Shown here: piece after piece, positions 22,590 to 33,200 of the stretch
How the letters are laid out: each line of letters starts with the position of its first letter
How positions within the stretch are numbered: position 1 is the first letter of the stretch
Assembly (NCBI GenBank): GCA_035527515.1
Contig: DATLAJ010000141.1
Location: 1 to 41,121 of the forward strand
Length of the DNA: 41,121 nucleotides
Reading direction: 5' to 3'
Source: a bacterium
Lineage (GTDB): Bacteria; B130-G9
Notes under the pieces: generated by a model
Told to the model about the DNA's origin: nothing
What the model saw: the letters and a program-made list of their open reading frames with translations, nothing else
Database searches by the model: none
Made by a program: the position numbers and the translations under genes

Positions 22590-25500
22590 ATGCGAGATAG
22601 ATTACTAGTATTGCTCATCGTGCTGTTTTGCCTAGGGGGATCGGCGGCCCTAGGCCAGGAATGGTATGTTCGCGTGAACAGTGACGACATCAATGCCGTC
22701 TCTGGCGAGGGTGACTCGCTTTGGGTAGTAACCAACAGCGGGGGGACTCTCCTCTGGGACCTTGGTTCCTTTGAGCTTGACAAGTTTTTGAAGTCTCAAC
22801 CTGACCTTTACTCCGACGAGGAGGACGCGAGCGCCACTGTGCGCGTCTGGGTTAGGGAGGAGCTTTTGACGAACTCGTTCACCTCCGTTGCGGTTGGGCC
22901 TTCGGACACGGTTTGGCTGGGCTGCAACGAGGGCATCAACGTGGTCGATACGTCGTCTCACAATGCGTGGGAGTTTGGCATTTCGACGTTCACGGTCTGG
23001 AACTCGTCGCTTCCCTCCAACCAGATTACGACGATCGAGGCGCGCCCGGGCACCGACGAGGTGTGGATTGGGACGCAGGACGCTGGGATTGCTGTTTATG
23101 ACGTGGATATGGGCACGTGGCATGTTTACAGCACTGCGGATGGGCTTGCCTCAAACAGCATAAACTGCATCTACTTTGACGATCACGAGCGGGCTTGGAT
23201 CGGGACCGATTCGGGCGTTACGCAGATCAATATGAACTTTGACCCGTGGACCTACGGGACATATACAACCGCCGATGGCCTTCCATCGAACTTCGTGACA
23301 GGCATTCTTGAGGTTCCATGCTGCTGGATATGGTTCACGACCGACAACGGCGCGGCGCGGGTTGACCTGAACGACAATTGGGACACTTACGGTACCTGGA
23401 CGGATGCGAATTTTGTCTCGAACGACCTGCGGGGGATAGTTGGGGTTGATGACGAGCTCTGGATGTGGTCTGAACTTGGAATAATTGTGCATGACATCAC
23501 CGGTGGGGGATGGAGCTGCTACACGACCGCCGACACCGGCGGAGACCTCTGCTCGGACGACGTCAGGGACGTCTTCGACACCGGCGGAAACCTCGTCGCT
23601 GGGACGCACGGTGGATTGTGCGAATATGACGGCGGGTGGTACTGCTTCTGGGAAGAGCACCTCGCCTCAAACGACCTGCGTGCAATCGCCTGTCAGGAAG
23701 GCGAGATATGGTTCGGGACCTATGGAGCGGGCGCCAACCTGCTCGGCGGCTGGGATGTCAACGAGGGCATGCCCGGCGCGTGGGAGACTTACTCTTACGC
23801 TGCGAGCAATGCGATCGCCTCCAATTATATAAATGACATAGCGCTGGATGACAGGATCGGTGAAGGCGTCGTCTGGTTTGCGACAAACTTGGGCGTCAGC
23901 TTCTTTGATAAGGGGTCGGTTTGGGAGACCTTCGATACGACCAACACGGGCGGTGCGCTGCCGTCTAACCACGTGATGGCGGTTGCGCTTGACCCAAGAC
24001 CTGCGACCGGCGGCGTCATAAGGACTTGGTTTGGCACGGACAATGGCCTGGCATGTTACACGACCGGCTCGACCGTGTGGGATACATATACGACGGCGAA
24101 TAGCGGCCTTCCTTCCAATTACGTAACGAGCCTCGCGGGTGAGGTCAGAGGTAACGGCTATTATCTCTGGATTGGGACCAACTGGGGCGTTGCGGTTCTG
24201 GACGTTGTGAACGACACCTGGACTACTTATGACACTGGTAACAGCGGTATTCTCTCTGAGAACGTGCGCAGCCTCTTGGTCGATGGGGAAGGCTCGGTCT
24301 GGATCGGTACCACTAATGGCATCAGCATCCTTGACCTGCCCAATACTTGGACGTCAATCAGGACGAGCACGCCGGGCTCTGGCCTCGGTAGCAATACCAT
24401 CAACGCGGTGATTCAGGGCTCTGGCAATTGGTTTTGGATCGCCACAAGCCGCGGCCTGACCAAGTTCGACAAATGGAGCATGACGGGCACGCGATTTCTC
24501 CCCACCAACAGTGGACTTATCAATGGCAACGTTTACGACCTGTGTTATCAGTCGTGCGTAGGCATCTGGGCCGCAACCAGAGGAGGCGCCTCGGCGCTGA
24601 GGCAGGGGATGCCGATTCTTTCCGACGAGTCGGTTGAGCCGGCGCTGGGCGGGCCGCTTGATGATTATACATTCACGGTTCATTTCGAGGACTTCGACGG
24701 GTTTGCGCCGTTATCAGGGACGCTGACCGTTGGCGCGAGGGAATACACGATGACGCTGGGCTCGGGCACACCTGACAACGGGGATTACTCCGCGACGATC
24801 AGCCTCGAGCCGGGACATTGGACTTTCTTCTTCGAGTTCGTGGATTCCGACGGCTGTCTGGTTCGGTATCCTACTGGCAGTGGCGTCTTTGAGGGGCCTG
24901 ACATCTACGATGCGTTCGAGCCAGACGACATGTGCATTGACGCTCGCCTCATCTGGGCAAATGGCACCGTCTATGGCGGCCACAACCTCATTCCGCTCGC
25001 ATCAGACGTGGACTGGTTCTACTTCAGGGGCGAGGCTTATATTGATTACACGATTACGATAGCGCCCGCGACAGACTCGTCAGTCGTGGTCGAGATATAC
25101 GAGAGCGACTGCACGACTGGGCCGCTTGAGACCGGCGATTCGACTGCGCCGTTCGTGTTCACACCTGATGAGGGCGCCTATTACTTCCTCAGACTGCTGG
25201 ACCAAGGCTCGAGCACAGCAAGCGGCGGAGCATACTCGCTGAGCATTTCAGGCAACCAGTGGCCGATGATGGGGCACCTCTACACCAGGGTCGCAACCAT
25301 CTCGGCGATCGGTCCGCAGGGCTATTGCGATGTGTTGACCTATTCGACTGGCCCGACAATCGCCTCGAGTCCGGCCGTTGACCCGGCGGGGAATCTCTAT
25401 TTCGGTGCATCATACGGCCGGCTGGTGTCGCTCGATCCCTCGTTCAATGAGCGTTGGGTCTTTGAGTCTGGGGATTCGGAGCCAGTGATGGTCTCGCCAG

Positions 25501-28500
25501 CGCTCTCGCCTGACGGCTCGGCAGTCTATTTCGGCGCCCAGGACGGCTACTTCTACGCTGTGAACACAGCGACAGGAGCCATGGATTGGGACTTTGGCGC
25601 CGGCGCGGAGATACTGTCTTCGCCCGTTGTCGATCCTGATGGCAACGTCTATTTCGCGTGTTACGACGGCGTGGTCTATTCGCTTAACGCTGCGGGAGGT
25701 TCTAGATGGTCAACTTCCGTAAGCTGTTCGTTCCTGAACTCATCACCAACGCTGTCGCACACCGGCGTTCTCTACATTGGCTCAACCGAAGGGATACTAT
25801 ATGCGCTTGCAACAAGCGATGGCGACATCAACTGGAGCTACGACGTGAGCTACCCAGTTCGCTCGACGCCGACCGTTGACGGGGACGGGAATGTCTATTT
25901 CGGTGCTGATGACGGTAATCTTTACTGCCTGAACCCCGGCGGGATGCTCAGGTGGACTTTCGAGACACAGGGTGCGATCGAGGGGCACGGGGCACTTGGT
26001 GAGACGGGAAGATACTACTTCGGCTCGACCGATGGCGTCTTTTACGCGCTTGACTGCACGGCAACCGTGGCCGTTGTCGGCTGGTCGAGAGATGTAGGAG
26101 GCGCAGTCTTAGGGCCGGCCGTTGATGGTAAGGGAACCGTGTTTTTTGGCTCCGCCTCGGGCATGTTATACTCATCGACGGCAGTCGGTGTTCTGAGTTG
26201 GTCTCACGACGTAGGTTCGCCGATCACGTCGTCGCTCGCGATTGGCCAGGACCACCAGCTGTTCTTCGTGGCGGGTTACAACACTGTCTATGGGGTGCAC
26301 TGCGACAACGTTGATCCAGCGCTGAGCTTTCCAGGCGTGTCGCCAACGATGGGCATGTTCGGAGAGATGTTCACCTATTCCGTCTATTATTCGGATGTGA
26401 ACGGCGATGACGCATCCAAGCACTTCGTGGTGATAGATGGTCAGCCCATTATTATGAGTTATCAGACAACCACGGGCGGCTACATATATAGAACCGAGTC
26501 GATGGTTGTCGGCGCGCACACCTACTACTTCTATTTCGAGGACGGTTATGGCGGCAAGGCGCGCGCTCCTGATACTGGTGTGTACTATGGGCCGATTGTT
26601 GACGATGCACGACCGAGATCGCAGTGTTCGAGCCCCATCGGAACGAATCAGCCGATGATCGAGGTCGATTTCGTGGCCGCAGATGACGGAAGCGGCGTCA
26701 GCTCCACGAGCCTTTACTACGCGTTCAGTGCGGACGGCGGTAATTGGCCCTCGATCGGCGATGCGACCGACACGGGGCAGTCGCTTGTTGGTGACACGGG
26801 GACCTTCGTGTTCGTGCCGCCAGACGGTGCGGGTTACTATGCATTCTACACCGTGGCGACCGACAGGGCGGGCTTTGTTGAGGACACACCGCTTTACTAC
26901 TACGACACGATAACTCTTTACGATCCCGATCCTCCCGAATCCGAAGTAGTGAACCTTCCGGGTGCGTTCGGAAGCACGCCGTTCGACGTTACCTTCCGGG
27001 TTCGGGACAACTTCTCCAATACGTTTACCATCAGGCTTTATTACAGATACGACAACGGCAACTGGGTCGATTCTGGGCTCGACACGTTCACGATATCGGG
27101 TTTCGACCCTGGGTCTGCCTACTGGAACGGCAGCTTCCAGTTCGACGCAACCTATGGCCAGGGCCGCTACGAGTTCTTCACGGTCGCGAGCGATGAGATG
27201 GGCAATACGCAGGATTACGCTGCCGCGATGGCTCTGTCCAAGTTCACGTATTATGATGTCATCACGCCCGAATCGAAGGCGAGCTGCCAAGCCTATACCA
27301 GGACGTTGCCGATATCCGCGACGTTCACCGCAAACGATGACCTGTCCGGCGTTGAGGGTCTCACCGTCTATTATCGATATAAGGGCGAGACGGATTGGAC
27401 AGAGGCGACCGAGTTCGACCTCGGCGGGCCCTGGCAGTCGATCTCGGGGTCTTTCACGTTCAATCCGGCTATTACGGGCGGCTATTATGGTGAGGGCACC
27501 TACAGCTTCTACACTACCGCCCGAGACGCCGCCCAAAACAGCGAGCCGATGCCTCAGGCAGACAACGATCCAGACTGCGCTATCGTCTATGATGCCACCG
27601 CGCCGAGGTCGCACACATCGGCCTCGGGCCTTTACACCGGCGGGACGATTCCGGTCGCTTTCTACGGATCGGACAACGTGGCAGGGCTTTCCGAGGTTCG
27701 CCTGTTCTACAACCACGGGGGCGACGCTTACGTCAGGAGCACCTACGTCTCCTCGGACGATGTGGGCGTATTTGACTTCACGCCGGCCAACGGTGACGGC
27801 GCCTATCACTTCTATACGATAGCTACCGACAAATGTGGCAACGTCGAGGCGCCTCCTATTACATTTGATTCGATGATAACGTTGGACAGCTTGCCGCCGA
27901 CATCCTACTCCTATTGCTCGGGGAACAGTTTTATGGTGCCGATCCCCGTCTATTTCAGTGCGAGCGACGTGGTGAGTGCTGTTACGAATGTGGCGCTTTG
28001 GTTCAGATTTGGGGACGGCGCTTGGGTCGATTCTGGCATGTCTATGGAGGGGACGAGCGGGATGTTCGAGTTTGTGCCGTTTTTTGGTCGGGGGCGCTAC
28101 GAGTTCCAGACTATATCGACGGATGCAGTCGGGCATACCGAGGCGTTCAAGGACGAGGCGGACTGCTACACGGACCTGATCTATGGCAAGCCGAGCTCTC
28201 GAGGTTCGTGTGACCCATATACGAACGAATCGCCGATAGTAGTGAGCTATTCGACCAGCCCGAACGCGGCTTCCATACGCCTCATTTACCTGTATCAGTA
28301 CAATGATGACTGGGAGGACGCTACTGTTGCGACTGTGGGAACGCCCTATACTCTGGAGTTCGAGCCGAAGGAGGGCGAGGGAACATACTGGTTCAGACTG
28401 CTTGCCAGCGATGCTTCGGGCGACGAGGAGGGCATCAAGAGCATAGACTGCCAGACGATATATGACGTTAGCATTCCAGAGTCGTCTTGCGCGGCTCCGG

Positions 28501-30200
28501 AGGCCACGTGGAAGCACTATGTAGATATACAGTTCACGACGGATGACCTCTGGAGCGGGGTTGACATAGTCGATCTGTGGTATAGATACGAAGACCCGAG
28601 CGACGCGACGCGAGACGTCGGTTGGACGAAGACGGCCCAGAAGCAGACCGCCGAGTCGGGGACCTTCAGGTTTGTCTTTATGCACGGCCTAGGTATCTAT
28701 CGTTTTTATACCCAGGCGACTGACAGGGCGGGCAACCTGGAGCCTACGCCGCTGACACCGAAGGCGACTGTTCGATACGAGATCGGCGCTCCCACATCGC
28801 GGTGTTGGGTTGAGACGAGGCCGTATTCGACGCATATTACAAATGAGAAGGACGCCCCGATTGAGGTCCTGTTCGAGGCGAGCGACGCGAATGGCAACTC
28901 CAGCGGCATTCGAGAGGTCAAGCTGTACTATGCATATCTGATGACGCCGCCGGACCCGATCGACGATTGGACGGCAGACAGCATAGAGTGGCGCTACACC
29001 GGCCAGGCTGTTGCACCGGATGCGGGCAGCATTTTCTTCTATCCGCAGGACGGCAACGGGTTTTACGGATTCTACACCCAGGCGGTTGACTTTGCGGGCA
29101 ACGAGCAGGAGCGGCCGCTCCTGAAGTTCGATGTGCCGCTCGGTGTGCCATTCTGGGATGCTTATGTTACGTATGACGTGATAGCGCCGGTCTCCGAGTG
29201 TGCGACGGCGCAGGGCGCGGTAGATAGCGGCTCGATCGTTATTACATATCAGGCGGACGACGATCCGTTCCTGTCAGATTCATGGCCGGAGCTCGATTAT
29301 GACACATCGGGGATAGCGATTGTCAGGCTCTGGTATAACTTCAACGGTGGTGGCTGGACCGAATGCCTCGACCCGAGTTACTGGGGTTACGGCAAGCAGG
29401 GCACCTTCTACTTTGTGCCGCCTTTGGGCGATGGGACGTACGGCTTCTGCACCGTGGCCGAAGATGTTGCGGGCAACGCGGAGAACCTACCGCAGACGCC
29501 GGACTGCTCTGTGCTTTACGGCGAGTTCGCGCCTCAGATTGATTTCTCTGCCACGAGCCACGATTTTGGCGTTCTTTCAATCGGGGCAAGTGCTGATTGG
29601 CAGCTGCGCGTGTTCAACGTGGGCACAGCGGACCTCGTTGTCACCAATATGTTCGTTGACAATCCTGACACGTTCTCGGTCAGCCCGACAAGCATGGTTA
29701 TTGCGGCTGGCGACTGGGGGAACGTGACGGTGAGCTTCGAGCCCTGGGCAACGGGTGTTACCGAGGCAACGCTGACGATCGCGTGCAACGATGACAACTC
29801 GAGGACCAACACCATCAGCCTGACAGGCACAGGTGTTGCGCCGCTCGGGCCGACTCTGGTTCTTAGGACACCGGCACGGGTTGTGAGGCCGGGCGAGGAG
29901 CTCCAGATGTCGATCGGGCTGGCGGGCATCTACGAGGAACTGGACGCGGACCTGTATGTTGCGGTCCAGTTGCCTACCGGCGAGCTTCTTTACTATCCTA
30001 GCTGGTCATTCGAGCCGTCTGGTCTTTCGGTGTCGCTGCCGGCTGGTTTCAACCTGGCTCCCACACCGTTCCTTCGGATGCAATACACTGAGGGCTCGCT
30101 GCCGAGGGGCGAATATAAGCTCTTCGCAGGGCTTGTGGAGCCGGGGACACAGTTTGAGCTCATAAGTTCTATCGCAGAGGCCAGTTGGGTTCTGTATTAG
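22590..30200 (+). CDS. Giant secreted Reg_prop / PQQ-propeller / Ig-module protein, paralogue B
   Basis: 2536 residues; the ATG at 22590 has GGAGG 7 nt upstream and a signal peptide (MRDRLLVLLIVLFCLGGSAALGQ). Domains in order: about 14 Reg_prop blades (24-670), a Y_Y_Y-like domain (674-772), a PPC-like domain (773-889, 'FEPDDMC...DVDWFYF'), a PQQ-like propeller of about eight blades (890-1240, 'NVYFGADDGNLYCLN' type, opened by 'QWPM'), a second Y_Y_Y-like domain (1241-1337), nine Ig-like modules (1338-2310), an ASH domain (2311-2419, 'DFGVLSIGAS') and the shared C-terminal domain (2420-2536). Several modules have a Cys near each end, pointing to disulfides outside the cytoplasm. It lies 55 bp after paralogue A on the same strand, so it is probably cotranscribed. 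Ligand and role are unknown. Confidence 0.92.
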   Translation: MRDRLLVLLIVLFCLGGSAALGQEWYVRVNSDDINAVSGEGDSLWVVTNSGGTLLWDLGSFELDKFLKSQPDLYSDEEDASATVRVWVREELLTNSFTSVAVGPSDTVWLGCNEGINVVDTSSHNAWEFGISTFTVWNSSLPSNQITTIEARPGTDEVWIGTQDAGIAVYDVDMGTWHVYSTADGLASNSINCIYFDDHERAWIGTDSGVTQINMNFDPWTYGTYTTADGLPSNFVTGILEVPCCWIWFTTDNGAARVDLNDNWDTYGTWTDANFVSNDLRGIVGVDDELWMWSELGIIVHDITGGGWSCYTTADTGGDLCSDDVRDVFDTGGNLVAGTHGGLCEYDGGWYCFWEEHLASNDLRAIACQEGEIWFGTYGAGANLLGGWDVNEGMPGAWETYSYAASNAIASNYINDIALDDRIGEGVVWFATNLGVSFFDKGSVWETFDTTNTGGALPSNHVMAVALDPRPATGGVIRTWFGTDNGLACYTTGSTVWDTYTTANSGLPSNYVTSLAGEVRGNGYYLWIGTNWGVAVLDVVNDTWTTYDTGNSGILSENVRSLLVDGEGSVWIGTTNGISILDLPNTWTSIRTSTPGSGLGSNTINAVIQGSGNWFWIATSRGLTKFDKWSMTGTRFLPTNSGLINGNVYDLCYQSCVGIWAATRGGASALRQGMPILSDESVEPALGGPLDDYTFTVHFEDFDGFAPLSGTLTVGAREYTMTLGSGTPDNGDYSATISLEPGHWTFFFEFVDSDGCLVRYPTGSGVFEGPDIYDAFEPDDMCIDARLIWANGTVYGGHNLIPLASDVDWFYFRGEAYIDYTITIAPATDSSVVVEIYESDCTTGPLETGDSTAPFVFTPDEGAYYFLRLLDQGSSTASGGAYSLSISGNQWPMMGHLYTRVATISAIGPQGYCDVLTYSTGPTIASSPAVDPAGNLYFGASYGRLVSLDPSFNERWVFESGDSEPVMVSPALSPDGSAVYFGAQDGYFYAVNTATGAMDWDFGAGAEILSSPVVDPDGNVYFACYDGVVYSLNAAGGSRWSTSVSCSFLNSSPTLSHTGVLYIGSTEGILYALATSDGDINWSYDVSYPVRSTPTVDGDGNVYFGADDGNLYCLNPGGMLRWTFETQGAIEGHGALGETGRYYFGSTDGVFYALDCTATVAVVGWSRDVGGAVLGPAVDGKGTVFFGSASGMLYSSTAVGVLSWSHDVGSPITSSLAIGQDHQLFFVAGYNTVYGVHCDNVDPALSFPGVSPTMGMFGEMFTYSVYYSDVNGDDASKHFVVIDGQPIIMSYQTTTGGYIYRTESMVVGAHTYYFYFEDGYGGKARAPDTGVYYGPIVDDARPRSQCSSPIGTNQPMIEVDFVAADDGSGVSSTSLYYAFSADGGNWPSIGDATDTGQSLVGDTGTFVFVPPDGAGYYAFYTVATDRAGFVEDTPLYYYDTITLYDPDPPESEVVNLPGAFGSTPFDVTFRVRDNFSNTFTIRLYYRYDNGNWVDSGLDTFTISGFDPGSAYWNGSFQFDATYGQGRYEFFTVASDEMGNTQDYAAAMALSKFTYYDVITPESKASCQAYTRTLPISATFTANDDLSGVEGLTVYYRYKGETDWTEATEFDLGGPWQSISGSFTFNPAITGGYYGEGTYSFYTTARDAAQNSEPMPQADNDPDCAIVYDATAPRSHTSASGLYTGGTIPVAFYGSDNVAGLSEVRLFYNHGGDAYVRSTYVSSDDVGVFDFTPANGDGAYHFYTIATDKCGNVEAPPITFDSMITLDSLPPTSYSYCSGNSFMVPIPVYFSASDVVSAVTNVALWFRFGDGAWVDSGMSMEGTSGMFEFVPFFGRGRYEFQTISTDAVGHTEAFKDEADCYTDLIYGKPSSRGSCDPYTNESPIVVSYSTSPNAASIRLIYLYQYNDDWEDATVATVGTPYTLEFEPKEGEGTYWFRLLASDASGDEEGIKSIDCQTIYDVSIPESSCAAPEATWKHYVDIQFTTDDLWSGVDIVDLWYRYEDPSDATRDVGWTKTAQKQTAESGTFRFVFMHGLGIYRFYTQATDRAGNLEPTPLTPKATVRYEIGAPTSRCWVETRPYSTHITNEKDAPIEVLFEASDANGNSSGIREVKLYYAYLMTPPDPIDDWTADSIEWRYTGQAVAPDAGSIFFYPQDGNGFYGFYTQAVDFAGNEQERPLLKFDVPLGVPFWDAYVTYDVIAPVSECATAQGAVDSGSIVITYQADDDPFLSDSWPELDYDTSGIAIVRLWYNFNGGGWTECLDPSYWGYGKQGTFYFVPPLGDGTYGFCTVAEDVAGNAENLPQTPDCSVLYGEFAPQIDFSATSHDFGVLSIGASADWQLRVFNVGTADLVVTNMFVDNPDTFSVSPTSMVIAAGDWGNVTVSFEPWATGVTEATLTIACNDDNSRTNTISLTGTGVAPLGPTLVLRTPARVVRPGEELQMSIGLAGIYEELDADLYVAVQLPTGELLYYPSWSFEPSGLSVSLPAGFNLAPTPFLRMQYTEGSLPRGEYKLFAGLVEPGTQFELISSIAEASWVLY

Positions 30201-30261
30201 GTTGGATTGATGGCAAATTGCGAATAAGGGTAACTCAAATATGGGACGGAGGATAATCGGC

Positions 30262-33200
30262 ATGCTAAGGTCGCGCATTGTAGCGGTTGGGTTAGTTTTT
30301 GCGTTGATGTCCGTTCTTGTTTTCGCTGGTACGGGAATGGCAAAGATAAAGGGGGGTTCGGGCCCGCCGCCTCCACCGCCGGGAGATTCAGGATGGCGTG
30401 CGTACACGGACATGAATCACACTACTTGCGCGGTCGAGGTTAGCGGCCGTGTGTGGGTAGGCACGGGTTATGCGGGGTTGGCCGTATATGATGTCACGAC
30501 GGCCGCCTTGCTCGCCAAGTATCACGGCGTCAAGGACGCGCTTTCGGCCCCGGAAACGATAGTGCACCTAGTAGACCTACCATCTGACTGCATTCTGGAC
30601 ATCACCACGCAAAACGGTATTGTCTGGGCTGCGACAGACCAGGGGCTTGTGAGAATTAACCCAGCTGGCCCGACGTTCAAAACCTATACAAGGCTTACCA
30701 GCGGGCTTTCTTCCGACTACATCAGAAGAATCATGCTCGGCGCAAATCCTGATGAGCCTAGCAGGATCTACTTTATGACCGATTACGGGGTCTGCTCAGC
30801 CACCTATGACTACGGGGTTGATGATTGGAACGACGACTGGGAGTATTTCAACAGCTGGCGCTATCCCGAGTTTGTGTCGGACAATGTGTTCTGCATAGGG
30901 TTCGAGCAGTGTGCTGACGAGCGCGTATTCTTTGGAACAGACTGCGGCGTTATGGTCTTCGATCCATCCATGCCGGAGGCTGATCCGATGCGCTGGTTCT
31001 GCTGGGATTCCTCAAACAGTGGTCTCCCCTCGAATCTCGTCATCGATGTGGCCTTTGCCGAGTGCAGGGAGCTTTTCTTCGCAACTGATGACGGCCTTGC
31101 GGCGCTTGAAGACGGCCAATGGCGGGTCTATACGCAGGCGAGCACGGCCGCACTGGGGCTTTTGGATGACCAGATCGCCCGTATGATCGTCGATCCCACA
31201 GATGACACGGTCTTTTGGCTTGCGACCGGTCGCGGCGTAAACACCTACGACAGAGTGGGTGACGCATGGACAACCTATGTTTCTGGCGAGACCGGCCTCT
31301 GCAACAATGAGGTTCGGGACATCGAGTTTGTGAGTTCGGTTCCGTACTTCGCGACCGAGTACGGTGCTTGTAGGAAGGTCGGTGGTGTCTGGAGGACATA
31401 CTTGGACCCACTAGCATTCAGGGGCTGCGTTTCCGCATTAGGTTTCTATGCTCATGAGGACCTGATGTTCTTGGGGACCTATGGCGGGGGCTTGTATATC
31501 CTCAGTGACTCCAATCCCGCATCGCCAGATTGGACGCATTATTTTGCTGGCGACGGCTCTGGGCTTCCCAGCAACTTCATTACAGCAATTGATATGGTCG
31601 ATGACGAAGATTACGTCATGTTTCTCGGCACTGACGAGGGGTTCGCGGTCGGCGAGGGTGACTACGATGACCTGGACTTCACGACCTACAACATGTCGAA
31701 CACAAGCGGCGGACTGATATCGAACGCTGTTACGGCAGTTGCGGCATACGAGCAGGACGATGAGCTGGCGCTGATCGGCACGCAGCATGGTCTTGCGGTT
31801 TACGACAACAGGTTTCCTTCCCAGGGCTTGAGATGGACGTTCGACACGGTTGAAAGCAGTGATGGCGGCCTGGCTGATAATTGGGTGAACGATATTGCTG
31901 TCTCTCGGGACGGCTCGACGTTCTGGCTGGCCACGATGTGGGGAGCCTCATCCTACGATCCGATTGCTGATGTCTGGCAGACCTTCCGGACAACTAATTC
32001 AGGACTTATCTCGGATATCGTCTTCTGTGTAGATGTTGACCCCGAGGGAAACCCCTGGTTCGGGACGATGCGTGGGGTCTGCACCTGCGCGCCGGACGGG
32101 ACGAATTGGCACAGCTATCGGAAGAACAACACCGGTCTTGCCTCGGACATCGTGCTTAGCATTGAGGTTGACTACGCGGGTTACGTCTGGGCTGGGACAG
32201 ACGCCGGCCTTTCTTGTCTCAATCCCGGGTTGGGCGTGTGTGACTACAACTATTTCGCTGATAATAGCGGCCTGTTCAGCAGTCGCATCTGCTCGATTGA
32301 CGTTGACCCCTATGGGAACAGGTGGTTTGGGACGCAGGTTGGCGTTTCTGAGCTCCTGAATCAGGGGCCGAGCCTCTACGGTGGAGTGGTTACGCCCGAT
32401 ACGGGCGACAGGACGACGGTCTTCGTCTATTCGGTTCATTACAGCGATCCTGAGTGTGAGGGGCCAGTTTACATATTCGCCAGAGTGGATGACACCAACT
32501 ACGATATGACGCTCGTTGATGGCGACTATTGCGACGGCACGTGGGAATACTCCACGACGCTCAGCGCCGGCAACGGTCATAGCTATAGCTTCTTGGCGGT
32601 TGAGGCGGATTGGAACATTGCGGTGGACGGGCCGTATTCAGGCCCGACAGTCTCCGCCGCGCCATACTCGCCCGATCCTTATGAGTGGGACGATTCGTGC
32701 ATGGCCGCAACGCTTCTTCCAACAGACGGCACGTGGCAGGACGGGCACAACCTCGAGCCACCCGGCGATGAGGACTGGTTCGCTTTTGACGCGGAATACA
32801 ACATAACTTACGTTATCGATGTTGAAGATGACGCCGATCCTGACTATGCGGGCAACGTGTATCTCTATGATCTTGGCGACCCGTGCCCCGGAGCGCTTCT
32901 GCGACAGGACCTCGGCGGCGACGAGGCACACATAGTTTTCCCGTGCCTTGTGACGGGACGGTATTATTTGAAGGTTGAACAGGCCAACCCCGCCGAGATG
33001 GGCGCGTATAAGATCAGGGTCTATGGCCCGCAGTGGCCGATGGTTCAGAGGGACCTTGAACGGACGGGCAGCGCTGTCGGCAGCGGCTCGGCGACAACGA
33101 ATCTTCTATGGATATATACGATACCTGACGACATCATCACGACCGCGCCGGTTGTCGATGGTCAGGGGAACGTCTATTTCGGCACGAGCGATAACAGCCT

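Noticed and set aside
26172-28685. An 837-codon open frame antisense to paralogue B
   Set aside because: It is Arg/Val/His-rich low-information sequence with no domain, signal or RBS context, and it mirrors the codon bias of the Ig modules on the other strand. The same holds for the antisense frame at 34333-35553.
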